Source: Ramlibacter lithotrophicus
Lineage (GTDB): Bacteria > Pseudomonadota > Gammaproteobacteria > Burkholderiales > Burkholderiaceae_C
Length of the DNA stretch: 64,000 bases
Direction: 5' to 3'
NCBI RefSeq assembly: GCF_012184415.1
Contig: NZ_VTOX01000002.1
Location: forward strand, 62,001 to 126,000
The position numbers were made by a program, and so were the translations under genes. This document shows, in pieces, positions 45,067-52,699 of this stretch. Every line of letters starts with the position of its first letter. Position 1 is the first letter of the stretch. The notes under the pieces are model-generated. The model did no database searches and had not been told where the DNA came from. It saw only the letters and a program-made list of their open reading frames with translations.

Positions 45067-45954
45067 ATGCACGCGAGGCACTTCGGGCAGTTGATCCTTC
45101 TGTCGGCGCTGTGGGGCGCCTCGTTCCCCTTCATCCGCATCGCCAGCCCGGCCTTCGGTCCCTGGGGCCTGGCCGGGCTGCGCTGCGCCCTCGCCGCCGC
45201 AGTCCTCGCGGCCATCATGCGGACCGTCGGCGAGCAGTGGCCGCCGCGCGCGGCCTGGCCGCGCCTGGCCCTGCTGAGCCTGCTGACCATCGCCCTCCCC
45301 TTCGTGCTGTTCAACGCCGCCGGCCTGGTGCTGCCGGCCGGCTACTCGGCCATCCTCAATGCGACGGTGCCGCTGTTCAGCATGCTGGGGGCCGCGGCGA
45401 TGTCAGAAGAGCGGCTCACCGCCCGCCGGCTGGCGGGCTGCCTCCTCGGCTTCATCGGCGTGGCGCTGCTGGTGCGACTGGGGCCGGTCGACGCCGGAAC
45501 CGGCGTCGTGCTGGCCGCGCTTGCCTGCACGGCCGCATCGGCCTGCTACGGCGTGGGCGCGATCCTGATGAAGCGCGCCATGCTGACGCACCAGCCGCTG
45601 GCCGCATCCGCCGCGGCGCACGTGGCCGCCACCGCCATCCTGCTGGTCCCCCTGGGCCTGAGCGTCCCGGCCATGCGCCCCACGGCCGAGGCCGTGCTGG
45701 CCGTGGCCGTGCTGGGCACTGTCACGTCGGGCCTGATGTACTGGGTCAGCATGCGGCTGCTGCGCGAGATCCCTGCCACCGCCGCCACCTCGTCGGCGTT
45801 GATGATTCCGTTGTTCGGCGTCACCTGGGGCGGCCTGTTCCTGCGCGAGCCCGTGACCCTGGGCATGTTGCCCGGTGCGCTGCTGGTGCTGGCGGCCACG
45901 GCGCTGATCACCGGATTCAATCCGCTGCGCCGCCGCCGCGGCCGGGCGGGCTGA
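45067..45954 (+). CDS. EamA/DMT-superfamily exporter
   Basis: 295 aa with about ten membrane helices in two EamA halves: [18 protein letters not shown] ... [15 protein letters not shown] and [16 protein letters not shown] ... [27 protein letters not shown]. Drug/metabolite transporters of this group export amino acids or small metabolites. Divergent from the hybrid kinase cassette. No close regulator shows its substrate. Confidence 0.92.
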   Translation: MHARHFGQLILLSALWGASFPFIRIASPAFGPWGLAGLRCALAAAVLAAIMRTVGEQWPPRAAWPRLALLSLLTIALPFVLFNAAGLVLPAGYSAILNATVPLFSMLGAAAMSEERLTARRLAGCLLGFIGVALLVRLGPVDAGTGVVLAALACTAASACYGVGAILMKRAMLTHQPLAASAAAHVAATAILLVPLGLSVPAMRPTAEAVLAVAVLGTVTSGLMYWVSMRLLREIPATAATSSALMIPLFGVTWGGLFLREPVTLGMLPGALLVLAATALITGFNPLRRRRGRAG

Positions 45955-46142
45955 CCGCGGCGGCCGGGCGCCCCCCGGGCTGTTCTCCGGCGCCGCGCAG
46001 CGGTCGCGCCTGCGGTCACCAACAGTGGTCGACGACTTCCCCTGGCGCGGCCGTCCTACAGGCGACGGGTGGCGGGCGCCGCACGATGGCTTCGTGCTAC
46101 CGCGTTGGTGCACCCAGCCCCCGCTCCTTCCGGAGGATTCAA

Positions 46143-46439
46143 ATGAGGTTTGCTCTTCTTTGCGCCGCGGCCCTGGTGGCCGCTCCCGTCCTGGCCGACG
46201 AGGTCATCGCCAGCAACGGCCCCGACTCCGTCCGCCTGTCCGACACCCGGTGCACCAGCGAAAAGGTGCTTGAGCAGGCCACGCCTCCGGTTCGCGAAAA
46301 GCTGCGGGCCGCCGTCGCGACGATCTCGGGCCAGTCGTTCACGGCCTGCTGGACCGTCGAAGGCAACATGGCCCACCTCGTCTACGAAGACGGCGACCAG
46401 GGCCTGGTTCCGCTGACCGAATTCCGCAAGGTGGGGTGA
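46143..46439 (+). CDS. exported 98-aa hypothetical protein
   Basis: Signal peptide MRFALLCAAALVAAPVLA then a mature part of about 80 residues. CGGAGGA lies 5 bases before the ATG. Two cysteines (DTRCTSE and FTACWTVE) may pair in the periplasm. The end HLVYEDGDQGLVPLTEFRKVG suggests a small beta fold. Similar short exported proteins are frequent in Comamonadaceae; role unknown. Its stop overlaps the GTG start of the next gene. Confidence 0.8.
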   Translation: MRFALLCAAALVAAPVLADEVIASNGPDSVRLSDTRCTSEKVLEQATPPVREKLRAAVATISGQSFTACWTVEGNMAHLVYEDGDQGLVPLTEFRKVG

Positions 46440-47155
46440 GCGGCACCGCGCTGCCGGGGTCCGCTCCGGCCAGGGACCTGGCCCCCGCCGCATCGCCGTC
46501 CGGCCCGGCGCCGCGCGCCGCCGAGCTGAAGCTGGTGGCGCCGGGCGGAGACGTCCCGGCGCGGCCGGCATCCGACGACGCCACGAGGCGCCGGATCGTC
46601 GCAAGCGCGCTGCGGCTCGCGCGAGCGCCCGGCGGCTGGGACGCAGTCCACGTGCACGCCGTCGCCCGCGAGGCCGGCGCGACGATGGAGGAGGTGCACC
46701 GGCAGTTCCCCGACAAGGACTCGATCGCCGAAGGCTTCTTCGACATGGCGGACGCCGCGATGACGGCCGCCGCGCGCGACGAACGCTGGCCGCTCCTGCC
46801 GTTGCGGGAGCGCCTGTTCACGAGCTTGATGGCGTGGCTCGACGCGCTGGCGCCGCACCGCCGCGTCGTCGCGGACATGCTGGGCTACAAACTGCACCCC
46901 GAGCACGTCCACCTGCAGGTGCGCGGCGTGGCGCGCATCAGCCGCACGGTGCAGTGGTGGCGCGAAGTGGCGCTGTCGCCCGCGACCGGCTGGCGGCGCG
47001 AACTCGAGGAAGCGGTGCTGACCAGCATCTACCTCGCGACGTTCGCGCGCTGGATGATGGACGCTTCGCCCGGCGCCGACGGCACGAGGCGCCAGCTGCG
47101 GCGTGCGCTGGCGCTGGCGGAGCGCGGCGGCGGCCTGCTCGGGTACTCGCGGTAG
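46436..47155 (+). CDS. TetR-like transcriptional regulator
   Basis: 239 aa from a GTG start that overlaps the previous stop (GTGA). After a disordered Pro/Ala N-terminus of 45 residues comes a TetR-type HTH (RRRIVASALRLAR, VHAVAREAGATMEEVHRQFPDKDSI). The C-terminal domain is helical (RLFTSLMAWLDALAPHRRVVADMLGYKLHP). The recognition helix is less canonical than in true TetR, and a COQ9-like lipid-binding role is an alternative. Linked to the small exported protein by coupling. Confidence 0.7.
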   Translation: MSGTALPGSAPARDLAPAASPSGPAPRAAELKLVAPGGDVPARPASDDATRRRIVASALRLARAPGGWDAVHVHAVAREAGATMEEVHRQFPDKDSIAEGFFDMADAAMTAAARDERWPLLPLRERLFTSLMAWLDALAPHRRVVADMLGYKLHPEHVHLQVRGVARISRTVQWWREVALSPATGWRRELEEAVLTSIYLATFARWMMDASPGADGTRRQLRRALALAERGGGLLGYSR

Positions 47156-47184
47156 CAGTGGCGCAGCGCTCGCCGAATGACGCG

Positions 47185-48363
47185 CTATTTCGCCGTGATC
47201 GTGTATTCCCCCGTCGGCTTCCACTTGATCGTGGCATCGACGAACACTGTCTTGAGCGCGGGCAGCGCTGACTTCACGACGTCATGGGCCTCGCCGCTGC
47301 GCCCGCCGGCGCCGCAGAAGAACACGATCGGCTTGTCGCGCGGGAGCTGGTCGAGTTTCTTGTCGAGCGTTCCCACCGGGATGTTCACCGCGCCCTTGAA
47401 GGTGCCGGCGGCGAATTCCTGCGGATCGCGCACATCGATCAGGTGCACCGACTGCGGCGCCTCGCGCAGGATCTGCTCGAACGAAGGCACGGCGATGCTG
47501 CCCGGCTCCTTGCCGGCGACGATCGCGGGCGCCGCTGCAACCGGCGCGGCCGCCACCGGCGCCGCCGCAGCCCCGCCGCTGGCGCCGTACGCCTTGTTCC
47601 AGCCGGGCCAGCCGTCCGGGACCACCTTGACGTTGGAGTAGCCGAGCTTCACGGCCTTCTCGGCCGAGTCGTTGCTCAGCTTGCACTCCAGCCCGTCGCA
47701 GTAGAAGTACAGGGCCGCCGCCTTGTCGGCGGGGAGCAGTTGCGCGGCCAGCTTGTCGAACTGGCTGTCCGGCAGGCTGATCGCCCCCGGAATGTGGCCC
47801 TTGTCGTACTTGCGCTCCTTCGGGCGCGCATCGACCAGCGTCAGCGGCTCCTTCGCGTCCATCACCTTCTTCAGCTGCGGGATGCTCACGGCCACCAGGT
47901 TGCCCGCCTGGGCCCACTCGGGAAAGCCGCCGACGTGCACCCGCACGTTGGTGTACCCGAGCTGCTCCGCCTTGCGGGCCGAGTTGTGGCTTAGCATGCA
48001 TTCGGGCCCGTCGCAATAGAAGATCACGAGCTGCGACCTGTCCTGCGGCAGCAGCTTGCCGGCGAGCTGGTCGAACTGCGAATCGGGGATGTTGACGGCG
48101 GTCGGGATGTGCCCGATGTCGTACTTGCGTGCGGCGGGCCGGGCATCGACGATGGTCACGTCGGTCCGCTTCGGCAGCACGGCGTACTGCTTCACGGTCG
48201 CGAGGTCCACCTGCTTGCCGTAGTAGCCGGCCTTGGCGGGCGCCGTCTGCGCCGTCTGCGCCGTCGCGACACCGATGCCGTCCGCACTGCCCGTGAACAG
48301 CGGCGGGCACGACAGCATGGTGGCAATCACCGCGGCGAGCGCGGTCCTGGCATGGGCCTTCAT
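47185..48363 (-). CDS. periplasmic protein with three rhodanese domains
   Basis: 392 aa with a signal peptide (MKAHARTALAAVIATMLSCPPLFTGSADG). Three rhodanese folds: domain 1 with YCDGPEC, domain 2 with YCDGLEC (both with a second cysteine and close to each other in sequence) and domain 3 with FFCGAGGRSGEA; an Ala/Pro linker of 25 residues precedes domain 3. Rhodaneses carry sulfane sulfur on the active Cys. A perfect AAGGAGGT lies before the ATG. Duplication of domains 1 and 2 is evident. Sits beside a CDGSH Fe-S protein and a C-tract palindrome like that of CsoR/CstR operators. Confidence 0.9.
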   Translation of the reverse strand: MKAHARTALAAVIATMLSCPPLFTGSADGIGVATAQTAQTAPAKAGYYGKQVDLATVKQYAVLPKRTDVTIVDARPAARKYDIGHIPTAVNIPDSQFDQLAGKLLPQDRSQLVIFYCDGPECMLSHNSARKAEQLGYTNVRVHVGGFPEWAQAGNLVAVSIPQLKKVMDAKEPLTLVDARPKERKYDKGHIPGAISLPDSQFDKLAAQLLPADKAAALYFYCDGLECKLSNDSAEKAVKLGYSNVKVVPDGWPGWNKAYGASGGAAAAPVAAAPVAAAPAIVAGKEPGSIAVPSFEQILREAPQSVHLIDVRDPQEFAAGTFKGAVNIPVGTLDKKLDQLPRDKPIVFFCGAGGRSGEAHDVVKSALPALKTVFVDATIKWKPTGEYTITAK

Positions 48364-48774
48364 CTTTGACCTCCTTGTCGATATGGCCTGGGGAAATGGC
48401 GGTCGCGGCGGCGCCGCACGGTGGTGCGGCGGGGCGGACACGGGAAAGACGGCACGGCAGCGGGACGACGATCGTGTGGGGTCATGCAGCCGCTGGGTGG
48501 TGGTCGAATGGCCGCGCGCAGGCAGCGCAGCCTGAGGATCGCGACAGCTGATGCATCAGCCGTGCCACCCGTCCGCGAGGCGGCACTTCTCGTTGCGAAT
48601 CAATGGCTTGCGGGCAAAGCCGCGCCAGGCGCGCCGCCGCGGAGCGGCCGCGAAGTACATTTTTTTCAGGCGCCGGCGCCGCCGCCGGATGCAAAACCGT
48701 TCGGCGGCAACGACTTGGCACATATAAGCGCGCCAGGATTTCTATACACCCCCCTGTATGGCGGGGGCGTACGG
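48364..48774. other. gene-poor intergenic stretch upstream of the rhodanese gene
   Basis: No frame here has a ribosome site and sensible composition; the open frames are rich in Arg/Ala/Pro. The notable content is a T-rich run (48657-48666), an AT-rich patch (CATATAAG near 48721) and the C-tract palindrome at 48744. It is the likely promoter and leader region of the rhodanese gene, giving a leader of roughly 370 bases if transcription starts at the palindrome. Confidence 0.5.
48744..48759. promoter_or_regulatory. C-tract palindrome resembling a CsoR/RcnR/CstR-family operator
   Basis: ATACA and TGTAT flank exactly six C residues (TACA-C6-TGTA). Operators of the CsoR/RcnR/FrmR/CstR family have AT-rich half-sites around a G/C tract. 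CstR members sense persulfides and control rhodanese genes, which fits the neighbouring triple-rhodanese gene. No CsoR-family gene is in the window. Confidence 0.4.
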
Positions 48775-48796
48775 AAAAAACCCCGCCGCGGCGGGG
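48775..48796 (-). terminator. Rho-independent terminator of the CDGSH gene
   Basis: On the minus strand a CCCCGCCG/CGGCGGGG stem is followed by six T residues. It lies 28 bases after the stop of the CDGSH gene and separates it from the rhodanese gene. Confidence 0.85.
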
Positions 48797-48823
48797 TCGA
48801 AGGCTCGGGTGGCGGTCGCCCGA

Positions 48824-49069
48824 TCAGAGCGACTGGTGCGTCCCGTCGCAGAACTGGCCGGTGGCGCTCTGCTTGCAGCCGCAGAAGTACACCGTCCTGC
48901 TTTCCTCCGCGGTGTACCTGGTGGGCGTGAACGGCGTGCCCTGGTGGCTGCCGTCGCAGAACGGTTGCGCGGCGCTGCGGCCGCAGCTGCACCAGTAATA
49001 GTCCTTGCCGGCTTCCACGTCGGCGGCGAACGGCGACCTGGCTGCGATGATGGCTTTTGCTGTGCTCAT
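48824..49069 (-). CDS. tandem CDGSH iron-sulfur protein
   Basis: 81 aa with two complete CDGSH 2Fe-2S motifs: C27, C29, C38, H42 (WCSCGRS...FCDGSH) and C63, C65, C74, H78 (FCGCKQS...FCDGTH). This is the bacterial MitoNEET-related-2 type, a small soluble redox protein whose 3Cys-1His clusters can be reduced by thiols and transferred. Bounded by its own terminator. The neighbouring rhodanese gene suggests a role in sulfur or redox balance (inference). Confidence 0.93.
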   Translation of the reverse strand: MSTAKAIIAARSPFAADVEAGKDYYWCSCGRSAAQPFCDGSHQGTPFTPTRYTAEESRTVYFCGCKQSATGQFCDGTHQSL

Positions 49070-49162
49070 GGGAATCCTTGCTGTCGTGAAGAGAATGGGT
49101 GCGACCGGCAGCGTCGGCGCGTGGCGCTCTCTGCGGAGCGTGACTCCCTGAAAGCGCAGCGG

Positions 49163-50020
49163 TCAGTAGCCGCCCGCGTCCTGGGCCGCCTTGACGGCCA
49201 GGCCGATGGTTGCCGCCACCGGGATGGCGGTGAGCACGGCGGCGGTGGCCCAGGCCGCCACCTGGTTGTCCGGGGCCCTGGCCCCGCGCAGCAGCGACCA
49301 GAGCGGATCGGCCGCGAGCGCGGCGGCAAGCAGCGCCACGTAACCGAGCGAGAACCCGGCGTACAGATGCGCGTTGGCCAGCAGCACGCCCAGCATCAGG
49401 ACGGCGAAGCCGGCGGCGGCTGGCGGGAACGGCACGCGCCGGCGCGGTACGTTGAAGGCGAGGCAGGCCGCAAGCGCCGAGGCCAGGCCGCCGCTCAACT
49501 GCCCGATGGACTGGCTGGAGTCGAGCATCAGCGCGAGCCCGGCCCCGCCGGCCACCACGGCCAGCAGCAGCGGCGGCGTCGGCCGCCGGGCGGCCGCGTG
49601 CGCCTTCACGCTCCAGGCGGCGGCGATCAGCAGGCCAGTCGCCACCGCGGCCAGCGCCGCCTTGGTCGCGCCGAGGCTGCCCAGGGCCGGCCAGACGACG
49701 AGCGCCGCGGCGGCCAGCGAGACCGCCGCGCGGGCAAGGCGACGCGCGGCGGCCGTGCGGACGTTCTCCACGGCGACGGCAGCGGCGGCGCCCGCCACCA
49801 CCATCAGCGGCAGCCAGTCGAGCGCCACCCTGGGCAGGAGCGACCACTGCGCATGCAATGTCGCGAAATAGGAGGCGAGGAACCCCGCCGCCACCGCCGC
49901 CACCACGGCGGCCGGCGCGCCCGGTCGCACGCGGCCGGCGACCAGCAGCGCCAGCGCGACGGCGAACGGCAGCAGCGCGCTCTGCAGGACCAGGGGCAGG
50001 ACGAAAGACAGGTCGGGCAT
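49163..50020 (-). CDS. hypothetical polytopic membrane protein
   Basis: 285 aa with eight or nine hydrophobic helices (VLPLVLQSALLPFAVALALLVAG, AVVAAVAAGFLASYFATLHAQW, LALMLDSSQSIGQLSGGLASALAACL and others). The polar run DSSQSIGQ within a helix may line a path. It is not recognised as a known transporter family. It lies 49 bases after yceI on the same strand, so may be co-transcribed. Confidence 0.75.
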   Translation of the reverse strand: MPDLSFVLPLVLQSALLPFAVALALLVAGRVRPGAPAAVVAAVAAGFLASYFATLHAQWSLLPRVALDWLPLMVVAGAAAAVAVENVRTAAARRLARAAVSLAAAALVVWPALGSLGATKAALAAVATGLLIAAAWSVKAHAAARRPTPPLLLAVVAGGAGLALMLDSSQSIGQLSGGLASALAACLAFNVPRRRVPFPPAAAGFAVLMLGVLLANAHLYAGFSLGYVALLAAALAADPLWSLLRGARAPDNQVAAWATAAVLTAIPVAATIGLAVKAAQDAGGY

Positions 50021-50069
50021 CGGAGTTCCTCGAAAACGGCAAGGCCGGCCCGCACGGGCCGGCGCGGCA

Positions 50070-50675
50070 TCACTGCTTGATGGCTTCGATGTTGATGCGC
50101 AGGTCCACCTCGTCGGTGGCCGCGCCCGGCACGCCGTAGCCCATGCCGAAATCGGTGCGCTTGATGGTGGCGGTGGCGACGTAGCCGACGCGCTGTTCGC
50201 CCTTCATGCCCTTGCCGGTGCCGACGTGGCGCAGGCGGAAGGTCACCGGCTTGGTGACGCCGTGCAGGTTCAGGTTGCCGGCCACGCTGCCTTCGCCGGC
50301 GGCATTCAGCGTCACGGCCGTGGAGGCGAAGCTCATGGTCGGGAACTGCACGGCATTGAAGAAGTCGGGGCTCTTCAGGTGCTTGTCCAGGCCTTCGTGC
50401 TTGGTGTCGATGCTGTCGGTCCTGACGTCGACCTTGATGCGGCTCTTCTCCGGCGCCGCGTCGACCACGAGGTCGCCGCTGATGTCGTTGAAGCGGGCCA
50501 TGAAGCGGCTGACGCCGCCGAGGTGGCCGACCTCGAAGTACGCGACGGAATGGGCCGCGTCGATCTTGTAGGTACCGGCCGGCGCCGGCGCGGCGGCGAA
50601 GGTGGAGGCGCACAGCGCGAGTCCTGCCGCGGCGATCGCGAGCGACATGGAACGGCGGGTGGTGGAGATGGACAT
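50070..50675 (-). CDS. YceI-family periplasmic protein
   Basis: 201 aa. Signal peptide (MSISTTRRSMSLAIAAAGLALCASTFA) and the YceI lipocalin-like barrel: GTYKIDAAHSVAYFEVGHLGGVSRFMARF, FNAVQFPTMSFAST, NLNLHGVTKPVTFRL and RTDFGMGYGVPGAATDEVDLRINIEA. Binds polyisoprenoid-type lipids in relatives. The start at 50675 gives the signal peptide; the frame to 50744 adds 23 polar residues. Confidence 0.92.
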   Translation of the reverse strand: MSISTTRRSMSLAIAAAGLALCASTFAAAPAPAGTYKIDAAHSVAYFEVGHLGGVSRFMARFNDISGDLVVDAAPEKSRIKVDVRTDSIDTKHEGLDKHLKSPDFFNAVQFPTMSFASTAVTLNAAGEGSVAGNLNLHGVTKPVTFRLRHVGTGKGMKGEQRVGYVATATIKRTDFGMGYGVPGAATDEVDLRINIEAIKQ

Positions 50676-50948
50676 GGATGGATCCGTCGGTTGGGTGGTT
50701 GAACTGCTGCTCGGGCGAGCCGCGCAACGGCTGGGCTCCGGCACGAGTCGCGAATTCTATTGCCGCGCCAACCGACACGACCGCCGCATTCTGGAATGCA
50801 CTGTTCCCACTTCCGCAACAATTGGCGCCTTCGGCCGACCCGCGTGACGGCTCGCGCCCGACGCTTCCTTGCACCACGTCAATACGGGCCGGGCGCGGCC
50901 GCTCTATAAGCCGGGTCCCGCCATTTCTTGTCAGGTACCCGTTTCCCG

Positions 50949-52106
50949 ATGGAATCTCCCGTTCTCCTTGCGCCGCGCCCCGCCCCGGCCGCCATCCCCG
51001 GCCACCGCGTGGAACTGCAATTGCTCACGACGCTGAAGTGCAACCTCAAGTGCAGCTACTGCTCCCTGGGCGTCGGCGACGTGCTGGGCTCGCAGACGCA
51101 GGTCGCCTACGGCATCGACCAGCTCGCCGCCTTCACCGACACCCACCTCGCGGGCAAGGAGGTGTACGTCACTTTCTACGGCGGCGAGCCGACGCTGAAC
51201 CGGCCCATGATGGCGGAGGTCATGCAGCGCTTCCCGCACTGGCGCTTCCAGCTGCAGACCAACGGCACGCTGATCGACGACCTGCCGCCGGCGATCCTGC
51301 AGCGGCTGTCCAACGTGCTGGTCTCCATCGACGGCGGCCAGGCGATCACCGACGGCTACCGCGGCCGCGGCATCTACCGGCAGGTGCTGAAGAACCTGGC
51401 GCAGGTGCGCGGGGCCATCGGCGGGAGCGTCACGGCGCGCGTCACCTGGGGCAACCCGGCAACGACGTTCGAGGAACTCGACGCCCTGGTGGCGGACGAC
51501 TCCCCCTTCGACTACCTGTACTGGCAGTTCGTCGCCGACGAACAGTATGGCGGCGACGCGGTGGCCCGGCGCGAGGACGTGCTGCGCCGGCTGGTCGAGC
51601 GTTTCTTCGCCCGCACCGACGCGCTCTATCCGTTGATTCCCATCATGGGCATCGTGCGCAACAAGCTGCTGCCGGGGCGCGCGCAGGAGCTCTACGGCGG
51701 CCGCACGCAGTGCCGGGCGTCGTCGCACCTGCTCAACGTCATGCCCGACGGCCGGATCTTTCCCTGCCCCGACCTGCTGTACGAACCGGGCATGGTGATG
51801 GGCAACATCCAGGGCAACTGGCTGCACGCCAGCCCGCTGCAGCAGGCGCCCGCCATGCCGTGCGGCGGCTGCGAGGCGCTCTCCTGGTGCCGGGGCAACT
51901 GCATGAAGAACCTGCACCTGGCCTACGTCAAGGGCGACCGGCGCTACCGCGAGAACGTGGCCGACCCGATCTGCGGGCTGCTGCGCTTCCTCGGGCGCGA
52001 GATCGACCGCCATGACCCGCAGGCGTGGTTCGCCCGGCTGCCGCTGCCGGTGCGGCGCCAGCTCACCGACTGCGAGGTCTACGAGTACGTGGAGATCATG
52101 CCCTGA
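50949..52106 (+). CDS. radical SAM protein with SPASM-type C-terminus
   Basis: 385 aa. C31, C35 and C38 (CNLKCSYC) bind the SAM 4Fe-4S cluster; VTFYGGEPTLN is the GGE motif. The C-terminal region has the auxiliary-cluster cysteines of SPASM/twitch proteins: C in GRTQCRASS, FPCPDLL, CGGCEALSWCRGNC and DPICGLL. Such proteins modify ribosomally made peptides or mature an enzyme residue (anSME, PqqE, AlbA types). No precursor peptide, ABC exporter or target gene is evident next to it. An in-frame TTG at 50928 may be the real start, because ribosome signals for the ATG are weak. Confidence 0.88.
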   Translation: MESPVLLAPRPAPAAIPGHRVELQLLTTLKCNLKCSYCSLGVGDVLGSQTQVAYGIDQLAAFTDTHLAGKEVYVTFYGGEPTLNRPMMAEVMQRFPHWRFQLQTNGTLIDDLPPAILQRLSNVLVSIDGGQAITDGYRGRGIYRQVLKNLAQVRGAIGGSVTARVTWGNPATTFEELDALVADDSPFDYLYWQFVADEQYGGDAVARREDVLRRLVERFFARTDALYPLIPIMGIVRNKLLPGRAQELYGGRTQCRASSHLLNVMPDGRIFPCPDLLYEPGMVMGNIQGNWLHASPLQQAPAMPCGGCEALSWCRGNCMKNLHLAYVKGDRRYRENVADPICGLLRFLGREIDRHDPQAWFARLPLPVRRQLTDCEVYEYVEIMP

Positions 52107-52162
52107 GAAGGGCCGCCGCAGCCCGTCCCGGGCGGCGGCGGCGGCGGCACGGGCGCGCTGGC

Positions 52163-52480
52163 TCAGCCGGTGATGATCAGCTGGTTGTCGACAGACTTGA
52201 CGCCGTCGATCGAACGGGCCAGGTCCTCGGCCTTCTTGCGCAATGCGAAGGTCTTGACTTCGCCCTTGAGCCGCACGTTGCCCTGCGTGGTGTCGACGTT
52301 GATCTTCAGCGCGCTCAGTTGCGGATCGGCCGCCAGCGCCGCCTTCAGCTTGGTGCCGATGGTGACGTCGTCGACGGCCTGCCCCACGCTGCGCTGGGGC
52401 GCGCCGCTGCCGCCCATCATCGCGCCGCAGCCGGCCAGTCCCACGGCCACCATCGACGCGACCAGCAATTTCTTCATCAT
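52163..52480 (-). CDS. BON-domain lipoprotein
   Basis: 105 aa. Signal peptide with lipobox (VAVGLAGCG) places it on a membrane as a lipoprotein. One BON domain follows: VDDVTIGTKLKAALAADPQLSALKINVDTTQGNVRLKGEV and SIDGVKSVDNQLII. AAGGAG lies 6 bases before the first of two ATGs. BON proteins (OsmY, DolP-like) bind phospholipid in the periplasm. Convergent with the radical SAM gene; a GC-rich inverted repeat lies between them. Confidence 0.92.
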   Translation of the reverse strand: MMKKLLVASMVAVGLAGCGAMMGGSGAPQRSVGQAVDDVTIGTKLKAALAADPQLSALKINVDTTQGNVRLKGEVKTFALRKKAEDLARSIDGVKSVDNQLIITG

Positions 52481-52699
52481 GTCCTGCTCCTTGGGTTGTT
52501 GAGGTGTCGCCGTTTGTATCCGACGGCGCCGACGGCGGGCGCGGGCGCGCCGCGCATCGCGCTGTAGGACGCGGACGATGAGTTGCCCGCGGGCGCCGCC
52601 GCGCTGCCGGCGACGGTCCGTGGCGGCCCGGCCGCTGCGCTGCATAGAATCGGCCGTTTCGCGCCGCCGGTGTCCCCATGCCGCGCGTCCGCGCATCGC

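Noticed and set aside
50798..50911. 37-codon frame upstream of the radical SAM gene as a RiPP precursor
   Set aside because: No ribosome site, Arg-rich random-looking sequence and no leader-core pattern.
52107..52162. GC-rich inverted repeat as a bidirectional terminator
   Set aside because: A stem can be drawn but there is no T-run on either strand, so it is mentioned only in the context of the BON gene.
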